Under the pieces are notes generated by a model, which did no database searches, had not been told where the DNA came from, and was given only the letters and a program-made list of their open reading frames with translations. Made by a program: the position numbers and the translations under genes. 64,000 nt of DNA from Acidobacteriota bacterium (GTDB taxonomy: Bacteria; Acidobacteriota; Aminicenantia; Aminicenantales; Saccharicenantaceae). Position 1 is the first letter of the stretch. Every line of letters begins with the position of its first letter. This document shows, piece by piece, positions 19,144 through 26,583 of this stretch. Location: NCBI GenBank assembly GCA_039683095.1, contig JBDKSB010000011.1, forward strand, positions 177,342 to 241,341. The letters run 5' to 3'.

Positions 19144-19623
19144 TCAGAGACCGAGGATCTTGACGAGGTCCGCTTCGACGGACTTATTGGGGGCCTCGAC
19201 GATCCGGCCGGCCTCCCGGCCGTCGACGAGGACGACGAACGTCGGCAGCTTCTCGATCTTCCGCTCCCGGACATACGGCGCACGCTTGTCCCCGGCTTCG
19301 GGCACGCCGACATAGACGGCCTGTAGCAGGGGCGTATCGGCCAGGTCGAGCACTTTGAAGAAGGCGCTGACGTGGTCCTTGCTGTCCGGGCACCAGCTCC
19401 CGAAATAGACCTCGACCCGGACCTCGCGGGCCAGGCCGCGAAGCTTGTCGAGGGCTTCGGGATCGGGCTGATAGGCGGCGACGACGTCCTGCCAGGCGGG
19501 GCAACGCTCGAGGATGGCCTCCCGGCCGGCGGGGCCGACGATCTCCTGGCCGAAAACGGAAGAGGGGAGCGGGACGCTCCCCAGGATGATCACGGCGATT
19601 AGGACTATGAACGGCTTGCTCAC
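19144..19623 (-). CDS. Periplasmic thioredoxin-like protein with a CPDS site
   Basis: Protein of 159 aa with a Sec signal peptide (about 1-26) and a thioredoxin fold: strand VEVYFGSWCPDS with C78 and S81, then the cis-Pro segment EKLPTFVVLVDG. The active site has only one cysteine (CxxS), so it is more likely a monothiol oxidoreductase, peroxidase partner or binding protein than a classical disulfide reductase. It lies 27 bp downstream of an ExbD-like gene and probably shares its transcript. The substrate is unknown. Confidence 0.8.
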   Translation of the reverse strand: MSKPFIVLIAVIILGSVPLPSSVFGQEIVGPAGREAILERCPAWQDVVAAYQPDPEALDKLRGLAREVRVEVYFGSWCPDSKDHVSAFFKVLDLADTPLLQAVYVGVPEAGDKRAPYVRERKIEKLPTFVVLVDGREAGRIVEAPNKSVEADLVKILGL

Positions 19624-19650
19624 GGCAGCGCCGCGGGGAGTCGGCCCCCC

Positions 19651-20040
19651 TTAGTTCTCGATGTATTCGGGGATCAGGGCGATGGTCTCGATCCCGGCGC
19701 CGCGGGCGATGTCGATGACTTCCATGACCTTGGCGAAGGGCAGCTTGGCCAGGGCGCGGATGAACACGGTCTTGTCCTGGCGCGTGCTGTAGAGGCGCCG
19801 GAGCTCTTCGAGCAAGCCGCGGAGCTCGTACTTGATCTGGTTGATCTCGACGACATCCTTGTCCTGCAGGGTCACGACGATGAGGCCGGTCGGCTGGCCG
19901 CCGCCGCTCGAGGAATCGGAGGTCTCGGGCAGCTTGACATCGATGCCTTTCTGAACGAGGGGCGTGATGACCATGAAGATGATGAGAAGAACGAGAAGGA
20001 CGTCGCACAGGGGAACGACGTTAGGCTCGGCTTTTGCCAT
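19651..20040 (-). CDS. ExbD/TolR-family biopolymer transport protein
   Basis: 129 aa: a short cytoplasmic N-terminus, one membrane helix (about 12-30) with the conserved Asp (PLCDVLLVLLIIFMV), then a periplasmic domain with the LPETS motif and the typical C-terminal KVMEVIDIARGAGI. The family forms proton-driven motors with ExbB/TolQ; no ExbB/TolQ is encoded in the window, so this is an orphan copy. The ribosome-binding site AAGGAGG precedes the ATG. It is first in an operon with the thioredoxin-like gene. Confidence 0.9.
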   Translation of the reverse strand: MAKAEPNVVPLCDVLLVLLIIFMVITPLVQKGIDVKLPETSDSSSGGGQPTGLIVVTLQDKDVVEINQIKYELRGLLEELRRLYSTRQDKTVFIRALAKLPFAKVMEVIDIARGAGIETIALIPEYIEN

Positions 20041-20072
20041 AATGGCCTCCTTGATACAACTCTCAGCCCATT

Positions 20073-20101
20073 ATTCTAGGATAACCGCCGGGTCTTGTCA
20101 A
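20073..20101 (-). promoter_or_regulatory. Promoter of exbD-like/thioredoxin-like operon
   Basis: Minus strand -35 TTGACA (20101-20096), 17-bp spacer, -10 TAGAAT (20078-20073). Confidence 0.65.
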
Positions 20102-20119
20102 CGGTATTTCCCGGGCGGA

Positions 20120-20515
20120 TCATTTCAATGTGTCGACCGCCTTGCGGTTGTTGCTGGTGTGGAAAACGAGCAGGGTCTTGCCCTCCCCGGAGGACGAGCC
20201 GTAAGCGTAGCGGATGTCGACGACGGCGTTGCCCAGGAGAGCCCCGATCTCGGCGCCGGCGCCGATCCGGTCGGTGACCAGGACCGTGACGACCTTCTTC
20301 GATTTGACCTTGTAGCCGAGGGTCCGCAGGGACGTTTCCGCCTTCTTGGCGTCCGAGGTGACCAGGTGGAAATGGCCCGCTTCGCCCTCGGAGTAGACGT
20401 AGAAGGCCTTGACGTTGACCCCCGCGTTGGCCAGCGTCCCCAGCACGCGCCCGAAAATGCCGGGCTCGTCCGGGGCAGTGACCGTCAGTTCTGTTTCCTC
20501 GCTCAGTTGTGTCAC
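20120..20515 (-). CDS. Tandem ACT-domain protein
   Basis: About 131 aa consisting of two ACT-like ligand-binding modules: the first begins TELTVTAPDEPGIFGRVLGTLA (quoted in part, residues about 8-30), the second begins VVTVLVTDRIGAGAEIGALLG. No catalytic domain is attached, so a small-molecule sensor or regulatory partner is likely. The start is GTG 20515, preceded by AGGAGA. The upstream in-frame ATG at 20542 overlaps the TATAAT of the promoter and therefore cannot be transcribed. It is monocistronic. The ligand is unknown; amino acids are usual for ACT domains. Confidence 0.78.
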   Translation of the reverse strand: MTQLSEETELTVTAPDEPGIFGRVLGTLANAGVNVKAFYVYSEGEAGHFHLVTSDAKKAETSLRTLGYKVKSKKVVTVLVTDRIGAGAEIGALLGNAVVDIRYAYGSSSGEGKTLLVFHTSNNRKAVDTLK

Positions 20516-20540
20516 GGCGGTTCTCCTGTGATTGAGGGGC

Positions 20541-20570
20541 ATTATACCAGATTCGGCCCGGACGCGACAA
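20541..20570 (-). promoter_or_regulatory. Promoter of ACT-domain gene
   Basis: Minus strand -35 TTGTCG (20570-20565), 18-bp spacer, consensus -10 TATAAT (20546-20541). It sets the start of the ACT gene at GTG 20515. Confidence 0.6.
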
Positions 20571-20630
20571 ATCGGGCTTGCGTTTTTCGCCGTCCCCGGT
20601 ACAATGATCCTTCTCCTGTCTCCGGGATTG

Positions 20631-20811
20631 CCTCTCGCGGCGGCGATGGGCGTTGCCTCGAAGATCCCCGTTGCTGGAGCGGGGGGGACCCGCGAAGCGG
20701 GGGGGAACCGTGCGAACTGGTTCCCAGGGGAGCCGGGGAGCTAGAGGTAATGCCCTGAGCAAAGCCGAAGAGAGGGATCCTCCCGGAATCGGGAGAAGAA
20801 CCTGCATAATG
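20631..20811 (+). repeat. Dispersed intergenic repeat, copy C
   Basis: The 342-bp gap 20516-20857 holds the ACT promoter and this element, and no gene. Its left part (CCTCTCGCGGCGGCGATGGG...) matches copy A and its right part (CCCTGAGCAAAGCCG...) matches A and B. It ends in the hairpin CTCCCG-GAAT-CGGGAG (20780-20795) and CATAATG, which is shared with B. The central segment present in A and B is replaced by a different stem-loop, GGGAACC (20703-20709) / GGTTCCC (20719-20725). Confidence 0.75.
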
Positions 20812-20857
20812 CGGGGGCGGGCGTCCGCCAGGCGGCGCCTGGGGAGGAGGACGGGAC

Positions 20858-21574
20858 ATGACCCGAAAAACCGGCGTGTCGGTGGCCATCGTTGATAACT
20901 CCATCGATCCCGCGGTCTACCGGCCTGTCGAGCACTGGAGCCGGAATCTGGACGCGCCCTGGGAGGCCTTCACGGCCCGCGAGGGGCGTCTGCCGGAGCC
21001 GGGAGCCTTCAGCCACATGATCCTGACGGGCTCGGAGGCTTCCATCGTCGAACGCGATCCCTGGGCCGAGGCGGAGGCGGCGATGGTCCGCGAAGCCGTC
21101 TCCCTCGGGACCGCGGTCCTCGGCAGCTGCTGGGGCCACCAGCTCCTGGCCTTCGCCCTGGCGGGGGAGGCCTGCGTCCGCAGGGCCGCGAGGCCGGAGA
21201 TCGGCTGGATCGCCATCAGGCTGGACAGGACGAGCGACCTGCTCGGCCCCGCCGGGACTGCCCCCTTCACGTTCTCGAGCCATTTCGACGAGGCCTGCGA
21301 CCTGCCGCCGGGCTTCGACATCCTGGCCTCGACCGACAGCTGCGCCGTCGAGGCCTTCCACGTCCAGGGCCGGCCCGTCTGGGGGCTGCAATGCCACCCG
21401 GAGATCGACATTCCCGAGGGGCTTCGCTTCTTCCGCGACCTCGCCGCCCGGGGTTTCAAGGGGCGCGAAGCGCTCCTGACGGCCCTGTCCGAGACGCCGC
21501 GCGACTCCGGCCTCATCCGCAGGATCGTCCCGGCCTTTCTCTCCTCGGGCGGTCCCGGCGCGGGAAAGTGTTGA
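20858..21574 (+). CDS. Class I glutamine amidotransferase domain protein
   Basis: Stand-alone glutaminase-type domain of 238 aa. The catalytic triad is visible: C91 in GSCWGHQ, then H180 and E182 in QCHPE. No synthetase domain is attached. Related single-domain proteins include GMP-synthase-like amidotransferases and gamma-glutamyl hydrolases such as those acting on polyamine conjugates, so amide transfer or gamma-glutamyl hydrolysis are both possible. It is preceded by GGAGGAGG and lies directly after repeat copy C. It is monocistronic as far as can be seen. Confidence 0.85.
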   Translation: MTRKTGVSVAIVDNSIDPAVYRPVEHWSRNLDAPWEAFTAREGRLPEPGAFSHMILTGSEASIVERDPWAEAEAAMVREAVSLGTAVLGSCWGHQLLAFALAGEACVRRAARPEIGWIAIRLDRTSDLLGPAGTAPFTFSSHFDEACDLPPGFDILASTDSCAVEAFHVQGRPVWGLQCHPEIDIPEGLRFFRDLAARGFKGREALLTALSETPRDSGLIRRIVPAFLSSGGPGAGKC

Positions 21575-21580
21575 TTCGGC

Positions 21581-21609
21581 TTGACAATTGGGCCGGGCTT
21601 AAATATAAA
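21581..21609 (+). promoter_or_regulatory. Promoter of PKD/beta-barrel gene
   Basis: -35 TTGACA (21581-21586), 17-bp spacer, -10 TATAAA (21604-21609). It is one of the strongest promoters in the window, consistent with an abundant envelope protein. Confidence 0.7.
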
Positions 21610-21658
21610 TCTAGTGATCGGATTCGTTTCCCTACATAAGCTTCAGAGGAGGATACTG

Positions 21659-23170
21659 ATGATGAAGCGCCCTCAATCTACCCTGATCGTTGTCGTGCTG
21701 GCGCTGGCCGTCCTCACGACGATGTCCTTCGCCCAGACCACCAAGCTCAAAAGGATCGGGCTGTACACGTTCTGCACCGTCAAGGGGCAGGAGCCGACGC
21801 CGGCGACTATGAAGGGCCTCTTTGACGCCCACGCCGCCGAGATCAAGACCGGCTTCGAGCTGGCCGGCAACCCCGAGCTCTATGAGCCCTTCATGGAGCA
21901 GATGAAGACCGCCGAATGGGTCGACACGACCATGCCCGTCGGCGATGTCCTTCCCTGGATGCTCTTCAAGTCCCACGGCCAGGTCAAGGTGGCCAGGAAC
22001 GTCGAGTGGGCGGGCAAGGCCCCCGCTCCGGTGTTCCTCGTCCCGATCACCAAGGATTGGAAGCAGTACGAGTTCGTCATCCCCAAGGGCTGCGGCAACA
22101 TCGCCCTCAGCAGCAAGGTGACCGACCTCATCCAACCGGCCGTCTGCAGCCTGTCCGTCACCCCGGCCCGGGCCAACGCCAACGACCCGATCACCGTGGA
22201 CATGAGCGGCTCGCAGAACGCCAGAGCCATGACCGTCGAGGTCACGGATGCCCAGGGCAACAAGCTGGCCACCCAGGAGCTGACCTCCCAGTCGCCCAAG
22301 TGGCAGACCAAGTTCGACAAGCCCGGCGAATACACCTTCAAGGGCACGGCCGTCGGCATGGACAACAAGGCCGCCGACTGCGCCGCCGCGGTCAAGGTGG
22401 CGGTCAACTTCCCGCCCATCTGCAAGCTCTGGACCTCGTGCATGCCCTGCGAGGACTATGTCGGCCGGCCGATCACCTTCGACGCCTCCGGTTCGAGCGA
22501 CCCGGACGGCCAGATCGTCAAGGTCGTCTTCGAGCTCCTGGACGCCAAGGGGAACGTCATCGACACGTGCGTGACGACCCGGAAGCCCTGGACCTGGGAA
22601 AAGGTCTTCACCAAGGCCGGGTCCTACACGATCAACACGACCGTCTTTGACAACGACGGCGCCCAGTCCCCGGCCTCCGATCCCTGCCGGCTGACCTTCG
22701 AGGTCACCCAGAAGAAGCTCTTCTGGAACGTCGGCGTGGGCCTCGGGCTCTATGCCGGCGGCAAGTACGCGAACGGCGAGACCGCTCTCGGCACGACGCA
22801 GGCCCTTTACGGCTTCCTGCGGGCCGGCCTGTTCGCCTGGCTCACGCCCGACAAGTGGAGCCTGACCGTGACCGGCGGCGGGGCCATGCCGTTCAAGGGA
22901 GACCCCTGGAAGTTCGTCTTCACGGGCGACGCCCTCGTCAACGGCCACTTCAAGAGCTTCTTCCTGGGCACCGGCCTCGGCGTCAGCTCGCCGACCCAGG
23001 CAAAGGACGAGAACCACAAGTTCGGCCTTGACATCCCCATCCAGGCGGGCTTCAAGGTCTTCGACAACTGGAAGGACTTCGGCCAGCTGTTCTTCGAATT
23101 CCGCATGCCCATCGGCCGGTCCTTCGACCACAACTGGAAATCCGGCGCCGGCTTCCGCTTCCTGTTCTGA
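21659..23170 (+). CDS. Secreted PKD-domain protein with C-terminal outer-membrane barrel
   Basis: Protein of 503 aa with a clear Sec signal peptide (about 1-26, ending SFAQ). After an N-terminal region of about 140 residues come two Ig/PKD-like beta domains, the second with the signature GRPITFDASGSSDPDG, rich in cysteines that probably form disulfides. The last 150 residues read as alternating amphipathic strands (GVGLGLYAGG ... FFEFRMPIG) ending in Phe, the usual sorting signal for an outer-membrane barrel. ATG 21659 follows AGAGGAGG; the frame is open further upstream, but that part overlaps the promoter. It has a strong promoter and a strong terminator. The function is unknown; a surface or periplasmic structural role is likely. 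Confidence 0.75.
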   Translation: MMKRPQSTLIVVVLALAVLTTMSFAQTTKLKRIGLYTFCTVKGQEPTPATMKGLFDAHAAEIKTGFELAGNPELYEPFMEQMKTAEWVDTTMPVGDVLPWMLFKSHGQVKVARNVEWAGKAPAPVFLVPITKDWKQYEFVIPKGCGNIALSSKVTDLIQPAVCSLSVTPARANANDPITVDMSGSQNARAMTVEVTDAQGNKLATQELTSQSPKWQTKFDKPGEYTFKGTAVGMDNKAADCAAAVKVAVNFPPICKLWTSCMPCEDYVGRPITFDASGSSDPDGQIVKVVFELLDAKGNVIDTCVTTRKPWTWEKVFTKAGSYTINTTVFDNDGAQSPASDPCRLTFEVTQKKLFWNVGVGLGLYAGGKYANGETALGTTQALYGFLRAGLFAWLTPDKWSLTVTGGGAMPFKGDPWKFVFTGDALVNGHFKSFFLGTGLGVSSPTQAKDENHKFGLDIPIQAGFKVFDNWKDFGQLFFEFRMPIGRSFDHNWKSGAGFRFLF

Positions 23171-23198
23171 GCCGCGCCGCGAACGCGCCTTCAACGGG

Positions 23199-23229
23199 CC
23201 GGGGAGCGCACGCTCCCCGGCTTTTTTTT
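23199..23229 (+). terminator. Rho-independent terminator
   Basis: CCGGGGAGCG (23199-23208), a 2-nt CA centre, CGCTCCCCGG (23211-23220), then C and eight T. It is a perfect 10-bp stem just after the PKD/barrel gene. Confidence 0.9.
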
Positions 23230-23238
23230 GAGAAGAGG

Positions 23239-23290
23239 GGACCAGGTCTTCGCAAAACGGCAGGCCTGCCGTTTTGCGAGGACCTCGTCC
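23239..23290. repeat. REP-like long palindrome (copy 2)
   Basis: 52-bp element made of two 26-nt arms (23239-23264 / 23265-23290) that are reverse complements at 24 of 26 positions. It begins GGACCAGGTCTTCGC and ends GACCTCGTCC. It shares its first 22 bases with the element at 7455. It lies between the PKD gene terminator and the convergent DUF507 gene. Confidence 0.8.
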
Positions 23291-23375
23291 CGGCGAAAAG
23301 CTGGCCCGGAGCAGGGAGGGAGGCGCGTGAATATCCGCCGACTATGATAGAGCTAAGAGGGGAGCGAAAGCGGGT

Positions 23376-23666
23376 TTAGTCGGAGAGCTTGCCGAGCTTG
23401 GCCAGCTCGTCGTTGTAATACTTGCGGTAGAGGATCTCCCATTCCCGGGAGCCCTCCTCGATGGGCTTTTTCTGGGCCTGGATCTTGTCGATGGCTTTCT
23501 TGTCGATCGCCTCGTAGAGGCGCATTTCCTCTTCGACCGACTTGACGATGACCAGGCGGACCTCGTTCGGGTCGTCCAGGAAATCGACCTGGTCGTCCTT
23601 CTCGAGGACGTTGAGGATCTGGCGCGAGAGGTAGTTGATCTTTTCCCGGGACAGGCGGTTGCTCAC
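23376..23666 (-). CDS. DUF507 family protein (second of a pair)
   Basis: 96-aa soluble, highly charged helical protein of the DUF507 family (begins MSNRLSREKINYLSRQI; ends with YRKYYNDELAKLGKL). It overlaps the upstream paralogue by 4 bp. The function of the family is unknown; I see no catalytic motif. Opening motifs such as sRekInyLsrqI in this copy and lnKnqIehLasiI in the other show they are paralogues. Confidence 0.8.
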   Translation of the reverse strand: MSNRLSREKINYLSRQILNVLEKDDQVDFLDDPNEVRLVIVKSVEEEMRLYEAIDKKAIDKIQAQKKPIEEGSREWEILYRKYYNDELAKLGKLSD

Positions 23667-23941
23667 AGGACGATCCCCTTTTCGCGGGCCAGCTTCTTCT
23701 TGACCTCTTTGAACATCGCCTGGTACTCGATGTTCTCCTTGCGGATCTTCTCCATGTGCTTGCTCAGGAGCTCGCGGACCTCCTGGTCGAGGCGGTCCTC
23801 CTTCTGGAATTCCTCGACGAGCACGTTGGTGACCTCCTCGAGCAGGCGGCCCTTGTCCTCGACGATGATCTTGCCTTCCTTGGCCAGATTACGGAGGATG
23901 ATCGAGGCCAGGTGTTCGATCTGGTTCTTGTTGAGCCGCAT
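23663..23941 (-). CDS. DUF507 family protein (first of a pair)
   Basis: 92 aa, begins MRLNKNQIEHLASIIL, all-helical and rich in Lys/Glu. It is a paralogue of the gene that follows and is coupled to it by a 4-bp overlap. The pair has its own promoter, separate from the truB operon upstream. Two tandem DUF507 genes suggest a heterodimer. The function is unknown. Confidence 0.8.
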   Translation of the reverse strand: MRLNKNQIEHLASIILRNLAKEGKIIVEDKGRLLEEVTNVLVEEFQKEDRLDQEVRELLSKHMEKIRKENIEYQAMFKEVKKKLAREKGIVL

Positions 23942-23950
23942 AACCCGGGT

Positions 23951-23979
23951 ACTTTACACCGTTTGCGGCAAAAATTCAA
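23951..23979 (-). promoter_or_regulatory. Promoter of DUF507 gene pair
   Basis: Minus strand -35 TTGAAT (23979-23974), 17-bp spacer, -10 TAAAGT (23956-23951), just before ATG 23941. Confidence 0.5.
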
Positions 23980-24028
23980 TGATCCGCGGCAACGTCGTCA
24001 TAATTAGGCCGGCCCCGGATCTCCAGGC

Positions 24029-24943
24029 TCAGGACAGGACCAGGAAGGGATGGAGGAACGCGCCGCCGGGGACCGGGCGGGCCAGGGCGAGGAGGCGGCC
24101 GTCGCGCGCGATCAGGCGGGCCAGGCCGGCCGCCGTCACGGCGGCGAGATCGGGCAGGGGAGCGGCCAGGTCGGAGGGCCCGAGCGGCCGGCCGTTCCGG
24201 ACGAAGGCCTCCGCCTCCGGACGGACGGCGACGGCCGGAACGTCCGGCAGGAGCCGTTCGAGGGGGATGAGCAGCCGCTCCGCCTCGCCCCGCGCGCCGG
24301 CGTCCTCAAAAGCGTCCAGGGCGACGGCCTGGCCCAGGCCGTAAGGGCCGACGCGGGTCCGGCGCAGCGCCGCCAGGTGGGCGCCGCAGCCGAGGCGCTC
24401 GCCCAGGTCATGGGCCAGGGAACGGACATAGGTCCCGGCCGAGCATTCGGTCTCGAAATCGAGGTCGGGCGGCCGGTAGCCCGTCATATCGAAGCGGACG
24501 ACCGTGACCGGGACCGGCGCCAGGGTGAATTCCCGGCCGGCCCGGGCCAGCTTGTAGACCGGCTGCCCGTTGAGCTTCTTCGCCGAGAAGCGCGGCGGGG
24601 TCTGGAGGATCTCGCCGACGAACCCGGCCATGGCCGCGGCGACCTCGTCCCGGCCGGGCAGGGCGGACGCCTCCGGCGAGGCCGGGCGGCCGGAAGCGTC
24701 ATAGGTGTCCGTGGCGAAGCCCAGGCGGATGCGGCCCTCGTAGACCTTGCGCTCCCTGGAAAGGAAGGGGAAGAACCTGGTCGCCTGGCCGGAGGCGACG
24801 AGCAGGACCCCGGTCGCGTCCGGATCGAGCGTGCCGCCGTGGCCGGCGCGCCGCGTGCCCAGGACCCGGCGCACGCGCCGGACGACGTCATGGGAGGTCG
24901 GGCCGGCAGGCTTGTCGATGACGAGAAGCCCGTCGCGCGCCAC
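24029..24943 (-). CDS. truB: tRNA pseudouridine-55 synthase
   Basis: Converts U55 of the T loop in tRNAs to pseudouridine. It has 304 aa. The N-terminal signature LLVIDKPAGPTSHDVV and the catalytic motif GTLDPDATGVLLV with D40 are intact, as is the later CSAGTYVRSLAHDLG motif. A C-terminal PUA-like region (about 230-300) completes the protein. It is the last gene of the nusA-infB operon, 15 bp after the DHH phosphoesterase gene. Confidence 0.96.
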   Translation of the reverse strand: MARDGLLVIDKPAGPTSHDVVRRVRRVLGTRRAGHGGTLDPDATGVLLVASGQATRFFPFLSRERKVYEGRIRLGFATDTYDASGRPASPEASALPGRDEVAAAMAGFVGEILQTPPRFSAKKLNGQPVYKLARAGREFTLAPVPVTVVRFDMTGYRPPDLDFETECSAGTYVRSLAHDLGERLGCGAHLAALRRTRVGPYGLGQAVALDAFEDAGARGEAERLLIPLERLLPDVPAVAVRPEAEAFVRNGRPLGPSDLAAPLPDLAAVTAAGLARLIARDGRLLALARPVPGGAFLHPFLVLS

Positions 24944-24958
24944 GGCTCCGCCCCGCCC

Positions 24959-25954
24959 TCAGCGGGCCGGCTCCGAGGACGGCCGGCCGGGATCGCCGTC
25001 GAGCAGGGCCTCGACGGTCGCCGGCACCTCGCGGACGAGGCGCTCGTAGGGGCCGTAGACGGTGAAGCCGGAGGCGTGGACGTGGCCGCCGCCGCCGAAG
25101 TGCTCGGCCACCTTGGCCGCGTTGGCCGTGCCCCGCGAGCGGAGGCTGATCCGGAAGGTCTCCGGGCCCATCTCCTTGAAGAACATGACCATCTCGACGC
25201 CCTTGATCGACCGGGCCAGCGTGGTGATGTCCTCGGTGTCGACGTCCCTGAGGTTGAGGCTCTCGGTGTCGCGCTTGAACATGCTGATGACGGCGATCGT
25301 GCCCCGGGAGTTCATGGTCAGCGTCGAAAGGACGCGGCCCAGCAGCTGGATCTTTTCGGGAGGATTGTTGAAATAGAGCTTCTCGGCGACCCGGTTGGGG
25401 CAGGCGCCCAGCCTGGCCAGCTCGGTCGCGGCGGCCAGGGCCCGGGCCGTGGTGTTGGAGAACTGGAACGAGCCCGTGTCGGAGGCGATGGCGCAGTAGA
25501 GGTTCTCGGCGATCTCCGGCGTCGGCCGGACGCCCAGGGCCGCGCTCAGGTCGAAGACCATCTCCCCGACGGCCGGAGCCTCGGGGTCGATCCAGTTGAT
25601 GTCGGCGTAGGGCGTGTTCGAGTAGTGATGGTCGATGTTGACCTTGAAGGCGCCGCCGAGGGCCTCCTGGCCGGAGCGGGAGACGTCGGCGCACTCGAGC
25701 AGGATGACCGTGTCGAAATCGGCCCCCCTGATCTGCCCGATGCGGATGCCGGCCAGGTCGGGGAAGCCGGAGAAGGGGAACGGCGTGGGGTCGCGGTTTA
25801 TGACGACCGCCTCGCGGCCCAGGGCGCCGGCCATCAGGGCCAGGGCCCGGGCGGTGCAAAGGGAATCGCCGTCGGGCCGGAGATGGGAAGTGACGGCGAT
25901 GCGGCGCGACGCCCCTATGCGGCGGGCGATGAGTTCGCGCGGGTCAGCGGCCAT
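24959..25954 (-). CDS. nrnA: DHH-family phosphoesterase (NrnA-like oligoribonuclease/pAp phosphatase)
   Basis: 331 aa with the DHH domain (HLRPDGDSLCTA near residue 24, NIDHHYSNTPYAD near 111) and the C-terminal DHHA1 domain with GGGGHVHASGFTV. The family hydrolyses short oligoribonucleotides and 3'-phosphoadenosine 5'-phosphate in the cytoplasm. It is commonly found between rbfA and truB, as here; it overlaps rbfA by 11 bp. Confidence 0.92.
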   Translation of the reverse strand: MAADPRELIARRIGASRRIAVTSHLRPDGDSLCTARALALMAGALGREAVVINRDPTPFPFSGFPDLAGIRIGQIRGADFDTVILLECADVSRSGQEALGGAFKVNIDHHYSNTPYADINWIDPEAPAVGEMVFDLSAALGVRPTPEIAENLYCAIASDTGSFQFSNTTARALAAATELARLGACPNRVAEKLYFNNPPEKIQLLGRVLSTLTMNSRGTIAVISMFKRDTESLNLRDVDTEDITTLARSIKGVEMVMFFKEMGPETFRISLRSRGTANAAKVAEHFGGGGHVHASGFTVYGPYERLVREVPATVEALLDGDPGRPSSEPAR

Positions 25955-26294
25955 GCTTCCTGGTCTCCTCGATCAGCTGGTCGATCCGGTCCTGGTGGTC
26001 CAGTCCCGGATCGAGGGCGAAAAATAGCTCGGGATTATACTTCAACTTGACCCGGGAGGCAAGGGCCCGGCGCAGGGCGCCCTTGTGGCGCTCGATCCGC
26101 TCGAGCCGGGCGGCGGGATCGCCGCCGAACACGGACAGGAAGACGCGGGCCGTCATCAGGTCGGGCGTCATCTCGACCCGGGTGACGGTCAGGAGACCCG
26201 CCCCGGGCTCCTGGAACTCGGCCAGGAGCAGGCGGCTGAGCTCGCTGCGGATGAGCTCGGCCACGCGGCGCGTCCGGAAGCCCTTCTCAGGCAT
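25944..26294 (-). CDS. rbfA: Ribosome-binding factor A
   Basis: Assembly factor for the 30S subunit that binds near helix 1 of 16S rRNA. It has 116 aa and the KH-like fold with the family N-terminus RTRRVAELIRSELSRLL, the central VTRVEMTPDLMTARVFLSV, and the C-terminal PELFFALDPGLDHQDRI. It overlaps DUF503 upstream by 8 bp and nrnA downstream by 11 bp. Confidence 0.95.
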   Translation of the reverse strand: MPEKGFRTRRVAELIRSELSRLLLAEFQEPGAGLLTVTRVEMTPDLMTARVFLSVFGGDPAARLERIERHKGALRRALASRVKLKYNPELFFALDPGLDHQDRIDQLIEETRKHGR

Positions 26295-26571
26295 AGCGGA
26301 TCTCGTGGCCGGCGATCTCGGCCTCCTCGAGGTTCCTGGCGTCGGCCAGGACGCGGCCGAGGATCTCCTCGACGACGGCGGCGTGGTTGTTGAGGGTGAC
26401 GACGCCCAGCCGGGCCCGCTGCCAGAGGTCCTGGAAATCGATCTCGGCCAGGGCGACGTTGTGGCGGCGCAGGCGGTCCTTGAAGCCGTGGAGGATGCGC
26501 CGCTTGTCCTTCAGGGACCGGGCGTAGGGGAAAAAGAGATCGAGCGTCAGCACGCCGACGACCATCGCCAA
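26287..26571 (-). CDS. DUF503 family protein (YlxP-like)
   Basis: 94 aa. It matches the DUF503/YlxP family: MVVGVLTLDLFFPYARSLKDKR at the N-terminus (quoted motif: SLKDKRRIL), then a central VALAEIDFQDLW. The family sits between infB and rbfA in many bacteria, as here, and is presumed to act in ribosome maturation; no biochemical role is established. Confidence 0.88.
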   Translation of the reverse strand: MAMVVGVLTLDLFFPYARSLKDKRRILHGFKDRLRRHNVALAEIDFQDLWQRARLGVVTLNNHAAVVEEILGRVLADARNLEEAEIAGHEIRYA

Positions 26572-26583
26572 CCTCCGGCCCCG

